This document shows positions 56,537 through 64,000 of a stretch of DNA of 64,000 bases, one piece after another; the stretch's first letter is position 1; every line of letters starts with the position of its first letter. The DNA is from Myxococcales bacterium (GTDB lineage: Bacteria > Myxococcota_A > Polyangia > Haliangiales > Haliangiaceae): the NCBI GenBank assembly GCA_016707895.1, contig JADJGV010000001.1, forward strand, positions 1 through 64,000, read 5' to 3'. The notes under the pieces are model-generated. The model had not been told where the DNA came from. It saw only the letters and a list, made by a program, of their open reading frames with translations, and searched no databases. Position numbers and translations under genes: made by a program.

Positions 56537-58492
56537 CTACCTCGCGAGCTCGACGCCCGGCAGCGCCTTCGCCGCCTCCTTCGCCGCGATCCGGTTCCCC
56601 CGCAGGTCGACCCACCGCAGCGCCGGGAAGCCGCGCAGCACCGGCAGCGCCGCGCGATCGAGCCCGAGCGACGCCAGCCCGACCTCGCGCAGCCGCGGCA
56701 GCGCCGCGAGCGCCGCGATCTCCGCCAGCTCGACCCGCGTCGCCGACAGCCCCAGCGTCGTCAGCCCGCGCAGCTGCACCAGCGGCGCGGTCGACGCCAC
56801 CGCCGTCCCGCCGAGGTCGAGCACCTGCAGCCGCGGCGCGGCGGCCAGCCCCGCGGCCGCGGCGTCATCGACATCCAGCCCGAGCAGCGACAGGCTGCGC
56901 AGCCGTGGCCATGCCCCGAGCCGCCCGACGATCGCCGCGCTGAGCTTCGTCTCGCCGACGGTCAGCTCCTCGAGCGGCATCGCCGCCAGCGCCGGCAGGC
57001 TGAGATCCGAGACGTCGGTGCCCGCCGCGTGCAGCGTCGTCAGCCGCGCCTTGGCGACCGCCGCGATCACCGCGTCCGACGACCGCGTGCGATCGACGTA
57101 CAGCCGCGTGAGCGCGGTCAGCGGCGCCAGCGCGACCAGCGCGTCGGGCGGCAGCGGGGTCTCGCCGAGGTCGAGCGTGGTCAGCGCGGTGAGCCGCGCG
57201 ATCCGCGCGACCGTCGCGGCGCCGACGTCGTCGCGGCGCAGCCCGAGCGCCACCAGCGCCGGGGTGCGATCGAGCAGCGCGAGGCCGTCGTCGGTGACCT
57301 TGGTCCGCGCCAGGTACAGCTCGCGCAGCGCCGGCGGGCTGACGCCGGCCAGCGCGCGATCGCCGACGGCGGTGTCGTCGAGGCGCAGCATCGTCAGCGC
57401 GGGCAGCGCCAGCAGCGCCGCCGCCGCGCCGTCGTCGATCCGGGTCGCGCTCAGGTCGACGCTCTCGAGCGTGGCCAGGTGGGCCAGCGCCGCCGCCGCC
57501 GGCGCGGTGATCCGGGTCTCGGCCAGGTCGAGATCGCGCAGCGCCGGCAGCGCGAGCACCTGGCGCACGGTGGCGTCGCCGACCTTGGTGCCACCGAGCG
57601 CCACCTCGGTCAGGCCGCCCGCGGCGCCGAGCCAGGTCAGGCTGGCGTCGTCGACGTCCTGATCGCCGAGATCGAGGCGGACCAGGGTCGGCGCCAGCGG
57701 CGCGAGCGCCGCGGCGGCGCGCCCGACCTGGGTGCGCGCCAGCCGCAGCTCGACGAGCGGCGCGCCGGCCACCGCCGCCGCGGTGCGCGGCCCGACGGCG
57801 GTCCCCGACAGATCGAGCTGCGCGAGGTGCGGCGCCGCCGCCAGCGCCGCGCCGCCGGCGTCGGTGACCGCGGTGTCGGCGAGCAACAGCGAGGTCAGCC
57901 CCGGCACCGCCGCCGCCGCCGCGACGACGCGATCGCCGGCGCCGGTCGCGCGCAGGTCGAGCACGCGCAGCGCCGGCAGCTGCGCCACGAGCGCGGCGGC
58001 GTCGGGGTCGGTGACCTCGGTGCGGGCCAGCCCCAGGAGCGCGAGGTCGCGGGCGCTGGCCAGCTCGGCCAGCGCCGCCGGGGCCAGCGTCGCGCCGGCG
58101 AGGTCGAGGTAGCGCAGGCGCAGCAGCCGGGCCAGCGCCTCGACGTCCTCCTGGCCGAGCGGGTGTTCGCGCAGCGCGAGCCCGACGACGCCGTGGGCGA
58201 CCAGCTCGTCGGTCAACGCCCACCACGCGTCGCGATCGGCCGGCCACGCGACCGGCTCGACCAGGTACGGCTCGGCCGGCAGCCCCGGCAGGCCCGGCAA
58301 CCGGCCGAGCTCGATCAGGCCCTCGGCGCGCCACTGGTACACGCGCAGCGGCACCGGCCACGCCGGGGCGGCGGGCGGCGCGGGCCGGGCGACCGGTGGC
58401 GTGGGGCGCGCGACCGGCGCGGGCGGCGTCCGACACGCGCTCGCGAGCGCGATCACGACCGCGGCGGCGCGGCACGACGACACAGGCATCAT
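56537..58492 (-). CDS. Leucine-rich-repeat lipoprotein
   Basis: 651 residues. A lipoprotein signal (MMPVSSCRAAAVVIALASAC) is followed by a Pro/Ala linker. From about residue 100 to the end there are roughly twenty leucine-rich repeats of 22-25 residues (pattern LxxLDLxxTxVxDxxxxxLAxLPxL), resembling the ribonuclease-inhibitor or cysteine-containing LRR type. LRR folds bind protein ligands, so a surface recognition role is likely; the ligand is unknown. The Met pair at 58492/58489 is chosen because it starts the lipoprotein signal. Convergent with metX (21-bp gap) and divergent from the ClC gene. Confidence 0.87.
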   Translation of the reverse strand: MMPVSSCRAAAVVIALASACRTPPAPVARPTPPVARPAPPAAPAWPVPLRVYQWRAEGLIELGRLPGLPGLPAEPYLVEPVAWPADRDAWWALTDELVAHGVVGLALREHPLGQEDVEALARLLRLRYLDLAGATLAPAALAELASARDLALLGLARTEVTDPDAAALVAQLPALRVLDLRATGAGDRVVAAAAAVPGLTSLLLADTAVTDAGGAALAAAPHLAQLDLSGTAVGPRTAAAVAGAPLVELRLARTQVGRAAAALAPLAPTLVRLDLGDQDVDDASLTWLGAAGGLTEVALGGTKVGDATVRQVLALPALRDLDLAETRITAPAAAALAHLATLESVDLSATRIDDGAAAALLALPALTMLRLDDTAVGDRALAGVSPPALRELYLARTKVTDDGLALLDRTPALVALGLRRDDVGAATVARIARLTALTTLDLGETPLPPDALVALAPLTALTRLYVDRTRSSDAVIAAVAKARLTTLHAAGTDVSDLSLPALAAMPLEELTVGETKLSAAIVGRLGAWPRLRSLSLLGLDVDDAAAAGLAAAPRLQVLDLGGTAVASTAPLVQLRGLTTLGLSATRVELAEIAALAALPRLREVGLASLGLDRAALPVLRGFPALRWVDLRGNRIAAKEAAKALPGVELAR

Positions 58493-58539
58493 CGGGCAGA
58501 CACCATCGCACGCCGCGCGTTGCGACGGCGCGGGCGCGG

Positions 58540-58545
58540 TACGCT
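58540..58545 (+). promoter_or_regulatory. TANNNT -10 element (TACGCT) before the ClC gene
   Basis: TACGCT lies 6 nt before the ATG at 58552, with no Shine-Dalgarno. Confidence 0.4.
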
Positions 58546-58551
58546 GCGGCG

Positions 58552-59877
58552 ATGTCCGCCGGCCGGCGCTCCCCGTGGCCACGCGCGCTGCGCATGGCGA
58601 CCGCCGTGGTCGTGGTCGCGGTCGCGTCGGGCCTGTTCGCGATCGGCTTCCGCGAGGCGCTGTTCCGCTCGGTGGCGGCGGTCAGCGGCGGGGACGGCGT
58701 CGTCGCCGCGTTCACCGCGGCGCCGTGGTGGCTGCGGCTGCTGGCGCCGATCGCCGGCGCGCTCGCCGCCGGCACCATCGTCCGGTTCGCGGTGCGGGGG
58801 CCGGGCGGCGTCGGCGCGGTGATGGAGGCGGTGGCGCTCGGGCGGGTGCGGCTGTCGCTGCGGGCCACGCTGGCCCGCGCCGGCGCGACCTGGTGCGCGA
58901 TCGTCAGCGGCGGCTCGATCGGCCGCGAGGCGCCGCTGATCCAGGTCGGCGGCGCGCTGGGCAAGGTGGTGGGGCAGCGGTTCGCGCTCGACGGCACCGA
59001 CCAGCGCATCGCGATCGCCGCCGGGTGCGCGGCGGGCTTCACGGCCGCCTACAACACGCCGCTGGCCGCGATCCTGTTCGTGCTGGAGATCGTGATCGGC
59101 GTGTTCGTGATCGACGCGGTCGTGCCGATCGCGCTGGCGACCGTGATCGCCACGGTGATCACCCGGGCCACCGGCGGCGCCGGGCCGCTCTACGGCCAGC
59201 GCGCCTTCGCGCTGGCGTCGCCGGTCGAGCTGCTGGCGTTCGTCGGCGTCGGCGTGGCCGGCGCGCTGGCCGGCCTGGCGTTCGTCACCGCGCTCCACGC
59301 CACCGCCCGCGCGCTGGCGCGGATCCCGCAGCCGTGGCGCGCGGCGCTCGGCGGCGCCGCGGTGGGCGCGATCCTGATCGGCGTCCCCGCGGTCGCCGGC
59401 AACGGCTTCGAGCCGCTGGCCGACGTGCTCGACGAGCGGCTCGCGGTCGGGGCGATCGCGGTGCTGATGATCGCCAAGCTCGCCGCGACCGCCGCGTCGG
59501 TGGGCAGCGGCAGCCCGGGCGGCGTGTTCACGCCGACCTTGCTGATCGGCGGCGGCGCCGGCGCGCTGGTCGCGGCCGGGCTCGACCAGCTGGGCGCCGG
59601 CCCGCTGGCCCCGGCCGGCGGCTACGCGCTGGTCGGCATGGCCGCGGCCACCGCCGCCACCACCCACGCGCCGCTGATGGCGGCGGTGCTCGCCTTCGAG
59701 CTGTCGGGCGACTACGCGATCGCGCTGCCGCTGCTGGTCGCCACCGCCACCGCCACCGCGCTGGCCCGGGCCATCGACAAGCGCTCGCTGTACACCGCCG
59801 AGCTCCCCGCGCCGCACGCATGGGAGCTGACGCTCGACGGCCGCCGCGGCGCCGAGGATCTCGACCGGAGCGGGTGA
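58552..59877 (+). CDS. ClC family chloride channel or transporter
   Basis: 441 residues with about ten to twelve hydrophobic segments. The selectivity-filter motifs of ClC proteins are present: GSIGREAPLIQ (GREGP in most members; the gating Glu is kept, Gly is changed to Ala) and GSGSPGGVFTPTL. The mid-protein AAGFTAAYNTPLAAILFVLE is also characteristic. There is no CBS domain. Whether it is a Cl-/H+ exchanger or a channel cannot be told. It likely serves anion or pH homeostasis in the inner membrane. Confidence 0.94.
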   Translation: MSAGRRSPWPRALRMATAVVVVAVASGLFAIGFREALFRSVAAVSGGDGVVAAFTAAPWWLRLLAPIAGALAAGTIVRFAVRGPGGVGAVMEAVALGRVRLSLRATLARAGATWCAIVSGGSIGREAPLIQVGGALGKVVGQRFALDGTDQRIAIAAGCAAGFTAAYNTPLAAILFVLEIVIGVFVIDAVVPIALATVIATVITRATGGAGPLYGQRAFALASPVELLAFVGVGVAGALAGLAFVTALHATARALARIPQPWRAALGGAAVGAILIGVPAVAGNGFEPLADVLDERLAVGAIAVLMIAKLAATAASVGSGSPGGVFTPTLLIGGGAGALVAAGLDQLGAGPLAPAGGYALVGMAAATAATTHAPLMAAVLAFELSGDYAIALPLLVATATATALARAIDKRSLYTAELPAPHAWELTLDGRRGAEDLDRSG

Positions 59878-59883
59878 TAGACT
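59878..59883 (+). promoter_or_regulatory. TANNNT -10 element (TAGACT) before the beta-helix lipoprotein
   Basis: TAGACT ends 6 nt before the ATG at 59890 and starts directly after the ClC stop codon. Confidence 0.4.
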
Positions 59884-59889
59884 CCGACC

Positions 59890-60996
59890 ATGGGGACCCT
59901 GCGCCACGCGGCCTTCACGATGCTCGTGCTCACGGCGTGCGGCGGCGACGGCGGGGTCGACGTCGACAACCCGCTGGCCAACCCGGCCGACGGCCCGCCC
60001 GCCGGCAACCCCGACGGCCACTGCGCGATCCCGGCCGAGGCCGCGCCCGAGGACAGCGCGACCCCGACCACGGTGGTCGGCGACGGCACCGCGGCCAGCT
60101 GCACCAGCGCCGCGTTCGTCGCGGCGGTGGCGCGCGGCGGCGTGATCACGTTCGCCTGCGGCCCCGACCCGGTGACGATCAAGCTCACCGAGACCGCCAA
60201 GATCTTCAACGACACCGGCCCGAAGATCGTGATCGACGGCGCCGGCAAGGTCGCGCTCGACGGCCAGGGCCAGCACCGCATCCTGTACATGAACACCTGC
60301 GACGAGGCCCAGCGCTGGACCACCTCGCACTGCCAGAACCAGGACCACCCGCAGCTCACGGTGCAGAACCTGACCTTCGTCAACGGCGACGCCACCGGGC
60401 TGGACCCCGACGGCGGCGGCGCGATCTTCGTGCGCGGCGGCCGGTTCAAGATCGTCAACAGCCGCTTCTTCGGCAACCGCTGCGACGCCAGCGGCCCCGA
60501 CGTGGGCGGCGCGTCGGTGCGCACGCTCAGCCAGTACCAGCCGGCCGGCGCCGCCGAGCCGCTGCCGGTGTACGTCGTCAACACCACCTTCGGCGGCGAC
60601 GCCACCCACGGCAACACCTGCTCCAACGGCGGCGGCCTGTCGAGCATCGGCGTCTCGCACACCGTCATCAACAGCCGGTTCGCCTTCAACACCGCGATCG
60701 GCGTCGGCGCCAACCCGGCGCGCAGCGGCACCGACGGCGGCGGCAGCGGCGCGGCGATCTACAACGACGGCAACACCTTCACGCTGTCCTTGTGCGGCGT
60801 GGCGATGACCGACAACCACGCCAACGAGGGCGGCGGCGGCATCTTCTTCGTCTCCAACGACCGCACCGGCCACCTGGTCATCACCGACTCGGTCTTGCAG
60901 CGCAACCCGTCCGACGGCTTCGAGACCCAGGGCTTCCCCGGCATCTTCTACCTCGGCGACGGGCCGATCCAGGTCACGAACTCACGGATCGAGTAG
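59890..60996 (+). CDS. Lipoprotein with right-handed beta-helix repeats
   Basis: 368 residues. Lipoprotein signal MGTLRHAAFTMLVLTAC, then a short Asp/Pro linker. The body has the look of a parallel beta-helix: repeated short strands with Asn/Gly turns (VQNLTFVNGDATG, KIVNSRFFGNRC, VVNTTFGGDATHGN, VINSRFAFNTAIG, VITDSVLQRN). Such folds often bind or cleave polysaccharide, but no catalytic site is identified. Its 3' end overlaps the convergent carbinolamine dehydratase gene by 23 bp. Confidence 0.85.
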   Translation: MGTLRHAAFTMLVLTACGGDGGVDVDNPLANPADGPPAGNPDGHCAIPAEAAPEDSATPTTVVGDGTAASCTSAAFVAAVARGGVITFACGPDPVTIKLTETAKIFNDTGPKIVIDGAGKVALDGQGQHRILYMNTCDEAQRWTTSHCQNQDHPQLTVQNLTFVNGDATGLDPDGGGAIFVRGGRFKIVNSRFFGNRCDASGPDVGGASVRTLSQYQPAGAAEPLPVYVVNTTFGGDATHGNTCSNGGGLSSIGVSHTVINSRFAFNTAIGVGANPARSGTDGGGSGAAIYNDGNTFTLSLCGVAMTDNHANEGGGGIFFVSNDRTGHLVITDSVLQRNPSDGFETQGFPGIFYLGDGPIQVTNSRIE

Positions 60997-61324
60997 CCGC
61001 GTACGCGCGATCCAGCTTGGCGGCGAGGATGAAGTCGCGCGCCGACAGGCCGTCGACGTCGTGGGTCGACAGCCGCACGTCGACGCGGCCCCAGCCGACG
61101 ATCAGGTCGGGGTGGTGGTCGTCGGCGTCGGCCAGCGGCGCCACCGCCGCCGCGAACGCCGCCGCCGCCGCGAAGTCGGCGAACGGGTAGCGGCGCCGCA
61201 GCTCGTCGCCGATGATCGCCCACGGCGGGCCCAGCTCGCGCGCCAGCGCGTGGAGCGGCGCGCCGGTCAGGCGGCCGGCGGTGGCGAGGACGTCGCGGCC
61301 CGAGCGATCGGCGAGGGCGGTCAT
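60974..61324 (-). CDS. Pterin-4a-carbinolamine dehydratase family protein
   Basis: 116 residues, usual size. The enzyme dehydrates 4a-hydroxytetrahydrobiopterin and recycles the pterin cofactor of aromatic amino acid hydroxylases. The diagnostic segment DDHHPDLIVGWGRVDVRLST with THDVDGLSARDFILAAKLD contains the catalytic His-His and the conserved Trp and THD. No phenylalanine hydroxylase is nearby, so another pterin-linked role is possible. The ATG at 61324 has TACGCT 5 nt upstream on the minus strand. It overlaps the 3' end of the beta-helix gene. Confidence 0.9.
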   Translation of the reverse strand: MTALADRSGRDVLATAGRLTGAPLHALARELGPPWAIIGDELRRRYPFADFAAAAAFAAAVAPLADADDHHPDLIVGWGRVDVRLSTHDVDGLSARDFILAAKLDRAYAATRSVSS

Positions 61325-61329
61325 GCGGC

Positions 61330-61335
61330 AGCGTA
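61330..61335 (-). promoter_or_regulatory. TANNNT -10 element (TACGCT) before the dehydratase
   Basis: TACGCT on the minus strand lies 5 nt before the ATG at 61324. Confidence 0.4.
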
Positions 61336-61389
61336 GCGCCGATCGCCGCCGTGACACGCCGGCCCGGGCGCGCTACCACTCGCCTCCCC

Positions 61390-62283
61390 GTGCCGGTCGT
61401 CCTCGCTTATCTGGTGTGCGCGATCGTCTGGGGGACCACCTGGCACGTCATCCGCATCTGCACCGGGCCCGGCGGCTACCCGACGCTCGAGGCCGCGGCG
61501 CTGCGGTTCGCGCTGGCCGCGGTGGTGCTCGCGCCGGTGGTGCTCGTGGCGCGCCTGGGGCCGTGGCCGCGCGGCCGCCGGGCCTGGGCGTGGCTGGTCG
61601 TCGCCGGCGTCCTCGACGCGGTGTCGTACGGACTGGTCTACCTGGGCGAGGAGCGGGTGTCGGGCGGGCTGGCCGCGGTCTTGTTCGCGACCCAGCCGCT
61701 GATGCTGGCGGCGCTGCTCACGGTCACCCGCGCCGAGGCGGTGCGCCGCACCGACCTGCTGGGCGCGGTGATCGCGCTGGCCGGCGTCGCGCTGATCTTC
61801 GCCGAGCGCTGGCAGGTGTCGTCGCGGCAGGCGGCGGGGCTGGCGATGATCCTGGCGGCGGTCGCGGCGTCGACCTCGTACTCGTACATCCTCAAGCGTG
61901 AGGCCCAGGGCGTCCACCCGCTGGTGTCGACGCTGCTGTTCCTGGCGGTGACCGCCGCGGCGCTGACGCTGGTGGTGCTGGCGCGGGGCCCGACGCCGCT
62001 GCCGTGGCCGCCGCCGCGCGACGCCACCTGGGCCCTGCTCTACCTGGCGCTGATGGGCTCGATCGTCACGTTCGCGGCGTGGCTGTGGCTGCTTCAGCGA
62101 CTCTCGCTCATGGCGTCGAGCACGCTGGTGCTGGTGCTGCCGGTGGTGGCGCTGTTCGTCGACGCGATCTGGGAGCGCGAGCTGCGGGCCGGGCCGCGCA
62201 CCTACCTCGGCAGCGCGGTGGTGTTCGCCGGCCTGGCGGTGGCGCTGTTCGCGACGACGCGGCGCGGCAGACCGCGCGTATAG
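61390..62283 (+). CDS. DMT superfamily (EamA) transporter
   Basis: 297 residues from the GTG at 61390, which places the first helix at the N-terminus (VPVVLAYLVCAIVWGTTW). Ten hydrophobic segments in two EamA halves are visible; the first half has the typical AIVWGTTW and LRFALAA, the second ILAAVAASTSYSYILKRE and GSIVTFAAWLWLL. Members export amino acids or other metabolites across the inner membrane; the substrate here is unknown. The stop codon lies inside the -10 hexamer of the next gene. Confidence 0.9.
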   Translation: MPVVLAYLVCAIVWGTTWHVIRICTGPGGYPTLEAAALRFALAAVVLAPVVLVARLGPWPRGRRAWAWLVVAGVLDAVSYGLVYLGEERVSGGLAAVLFATQPLMLAALLTVTRAEAVRRTDLLGAVIALAGVALIFAERWQVSSRQAAGLAMILAAVAASTSYSYILKREAQGVHPLVSTLLFLAVTAAALTLVVLARGPTPLPWPPPRDATWALLYLALMGSIVTFAAWLWLLQRLSLMASSTLVLVLPVVALFVDAIWERELRAGPRTYLGSAVVFAGLAVALFATTRRGRPRV

Positions 62284-62284
62284 T
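62279..62284 (+). promoter_or_regulatory. -10 element (TATAGT) before the CoA mutase
   Basis: TATAGT ends 7 nt before the ATG at 62292 and contains the TAG stop of the upstream transporter gene. No Shine-Dalgarno follows. Confidence 0.45.
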
Positions 62285-62291
62285 AGCGGCG

Positions 62292-64000
62292 ATGTCGTCG
62301 CCCCCCGGCTCGTACCAGCTCACCGACGCGACCGGCGCTCCCAGCCGCGACGCGCCGTGGATCTTCCGCACCTACGCGGGCCACTCCAGCCCGAAGGCCT
62401 CGAACGCGCTCTACCGCGCCGGCCTCGAGCGCGGCCAGACCGGCCTGTCGATCGCGTTCGACCTGCCGACCCAGTGCGGCTACTCGTCGGACGCGCCGAT
62501 CGCGCGCCCCGAGGTCGGCAAGGTCGGCGTGCCGATCAACTCGCTCGACGACTTCCACCTCTTGTTCGACGGCATCCCGCTCGAGCGGATGAACACGTCG
62601 ATGACGATCAACGGCACCGCGATGTGGCTGCTCGCGCTGTACGTGGCGCTGGCCCGCGAGCGCGGCGTCGCCGAGGCCAAGCTGCGCGGCACGATCCAGA
62701 ACGACATCGTCAAGGAGTACCTGGCGCGCGGCACGTACATCTTCCCGCCCGAGCACTCGCTGCGGTTGATCGCCGAGACCTACGAGTACTGCGTCGACCG
62801 CCTGCCCGAGTGGAACCCGTCGAACGTCTGCAGCTACCACCTGCAGGAGGCCGGCGCGACGCCGGTGCAGGAGGTCGGGTTCGCGCTGGCCACCGCGGTC
62901 GGGCTGCTCGATCGGATCAAGGCCCGGGGCCGCATCGACGCCGCCGCGGTCGCGCGCTGCGTCGGCCGGCTGTCGTTCTTCGTCAACAGCGGCATCCGCT
63001 TCGTCGAGGAGATGTGCAAGATGCGGGCGTTCGCGGAGCTGTGGGACGAGCTCACCCGCGAGCGCTACGGCGTCACCGACCCCAAGCTGCGGCTGTTCCG
63101 CTACGGCGTGCAGGTCAACTCGCTGGGCCTGACCGAGCCCCAGCCCGAGAACAACGCGTGGCGGATCCTGCTCGAGGCGCTGGGCGTGACCTTGTCGCGC
63201 AAGGCCCGGTGCCGGGCGCTGCAGCTGCCGGCGTGGAACGAGGCGATGTCGCTGCCGCGGCCGTGGGATCAGCAGTGGGCGCTGCGCCTGCAGCAGATCC
63301 TCGCCTACGAGACCGACCTGCTCGAGTACCCCGACCTGTTCGACGGCAACCCGGCGATCGCGGGCAAGACCGCGAGCATCGTCGCCGGCGCGCGCGCCGA
63401 GCTCGACCGCATCATCGCGATGGGCGGCGTGCAGGCCGCGGTCGACGCCGGCTACATGAAGCAGGCGCTGGTGCGATCGATGACCGAGCGGATGGCCCGC
63501 ATCGGCAGCGGCGCGCAGGTGGTGGTCGGCGTCAACGCGTGGACCGACGGCCTGCCCTCGCCGCTCACCGGCGGCGACGACGGCGGCCGGTTCTCGGCCG
63601 ATCCGGCGGCGGTCGACGACGCGCTCGCCGCGCTGGCGGCGACCAAGGCCCGCCGCGATCCGGCGCGGGTGGCCGCGGCCCTGGCCGACCTGACCGCGGC
63701 GGCCAAGCGCGGCGACAACCTGATGGAGCCGTCGATCGCGTGCGCGCTGGCGCGGGTGACCACCGGCGAGTGGGCCGACGCGCTGCGCGCGGTGTTCGGC
63801 GAGTACCGCGCGATCACCGGCGTCGAGGGCCAGTCGCTCGAGCTGCCGCCGGCCCAGGCCGCGGCGCTGCGGGCCCGGGTCGAGGCGTTCGCCGCCGCCC
63901 ACGGCCGGCGGCCGCGGCTGGTGGTCGGCAAGCCCGGCCTCGACGGCCACTCCAACGGCGCCGAGGTGATCGCGGTGGCGGCGCGCCACGCCGGCTGGGA
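62292..64000 (+). CDS. meaA: MeaA-type B12-dependent acyl-CoA mutase (3' end outside window)
   Basis: 569 residues are visible before the right edge. The N-terminal half is the acyl-CoA mutase barrel: RTYAGHSSPKASNALYR, GQTGLSIAFDLPTQCGYSSD, EVGKVGVPINSLDD, MNTSMTINGTAMWLLALY, CSYHLQEAGATPVQE and LTEPQPENNAWRI. The B12-binding domain begins near the edge with VGKPGLDGHSNGAEV, where His553 is the cobalt ligand. RTYAGHS and the GQTGLS...EVGKVGVP pattern fit the ethylmalonyl-CoA mutase (MeaA) branch better than methylmalonyl-CoA mutase. That assignment is from memory of the families. Predicted role: acyl-CoA isomerisation in acetate or propionate metabolism. Confidence 0.88.
   Translation, partial: MSSPPGSYQLTDATGAPSRDAPWIFRTYAGHSSPKASNALYRAGLERGQTGLSIAFDLPTQCGYSSDAPIARPEVGKVGVPINSLDDFHLLFDGIPLERMNTSMTINGTAMWLLALYVALARERGVAEAKLRGTIQNDIVKEYLARGTYIFPPEHSLRLIAETYEYCVDRLPEWNPSNVCSYHLQEAGATPVQEVGFALATAVGLLDRIKARGRIDAAAVARCVGRLSFFVNSGIRFVEEMCKMRAFAELWDELTRERYGVTDPKLRLFRYGVQVNSLGLTEPQPENNAWRILLEALGVTLSRKARCRALQLPAWNEAMSLPRPWDQQWALRLQQILAYETDLLEYPDLFDGNPAIAGKTASIVAGARAELDRIIAMGGVQAAVDAGYMKQALVRSMTERMARIGSGAQVVVGVNAWTDGLPSPLTGGDDGGRFSADPAAVDDALAALAATKARRDPARVAAALADLTAAAKRGDNLMEPSIACALARVTTGEWADALRAVFGEYRAITGVEGQSLELPPAQAAALRARVEAFAAAHGRRPRLVVGKPGLDGHSNGAEVIAVAARHAGW

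Noticed and set aside
58489..60873. A 794-codon minus-strand open frame
   Set aside because: Antisense to the ClC and beta-helix genes; no signal peptide, domain or start site.

Overview
The window is very GC-rich chromosomal DNA from what looks like a myxobacterium (Myxococcota), most plausibly the Kofleriaceae/Haliangiales side. The evidence is a run of DUF2330 proteins with MYXO-CTERM-type tails, many secreted lipoproteins, thrombospondin-3-like Asp-rich repeats, five PknB-like Ser/Thr kinase genes, kinases fused to TPR or DUF4388 regions, and start codons often lacking a Shine-Dalgarno. The species call is inference. I saw no rRNA, tRNA, CRISPR array, insertion sequence or phage gene.

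Layout. 1-9.5 kb (minus strand): six tandem DUF2330 paralogues, the last cut by the left edge. 9.7-15.5 kb (plus): a secreted protein of unknown role, HtpX protease, a lipoprotein with a glycosidase-like domain and a PHP-domain lipoprotein. 15.5-36.6 kb (minus): a divergent EF-Tu outside any str operon, a small TPR membrane protein coupled to a tandem two-kinase receptor, a 970-residue exported protein of lower GC, and a 4338-residue lipoprotein of about 26 InlB-B-like repeats and ten FN3 domains ending in a CAP/SCP domain. 37-44.8 kb (plus): a signalling cluster of kinase-TPR, FHA/winged-helix protein, soluble kinase, kinase-TPR. 44.8-49.2 kb: a lipoprotein, an OmpA-family protein and a kinase-DUF4388 protein. 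49.2-64 kb: housekeeping and transport genes: GloB, a zinc-binding-type dehydrogenase with an ABC-2 exporter, MetY-MetX, a leucine-rich-repeat lipoprotein, a ClC channel, a beta-helix lipoprotein, a pterin carbinolamine dehydratase, a DMT transporter and a MeaA-type CoA mutase that runs off the right edge.

How genes work together. The operons best supported by spacing are the DUF2330 run (gaps 43-65 bp, each gene with a GGAG-like site), two-kinase receptor plus TPR partner (8 bp gap), dehydrogenase/ATPase/permease (4 bp overlaps) and metY-metX (4 bp overlap). MetX makes O-acetylhomoserine and MetY uses it, so that pair is a complete sulfhydrylation route to homocysteine.

The strongest unexplained signal is a non-coding element present three times (16913-16971, 41723-41841, 47164-47282). 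It consists of a 9-bp stem with a 4-nt loop, an immediately adjacent second stem, a 12-nt C-rich linker and the octamer ACGCGAGA. Stem sequences differ between copies but pairing is kept, while two copies share both loops exactly. Two copies start 6 and 9 nt after the stop codons of Ser/Thr kinase genes. A second signal is a TANNNT hexamer 5-10 nt before ten start codons, which suggests leaderless transcription.
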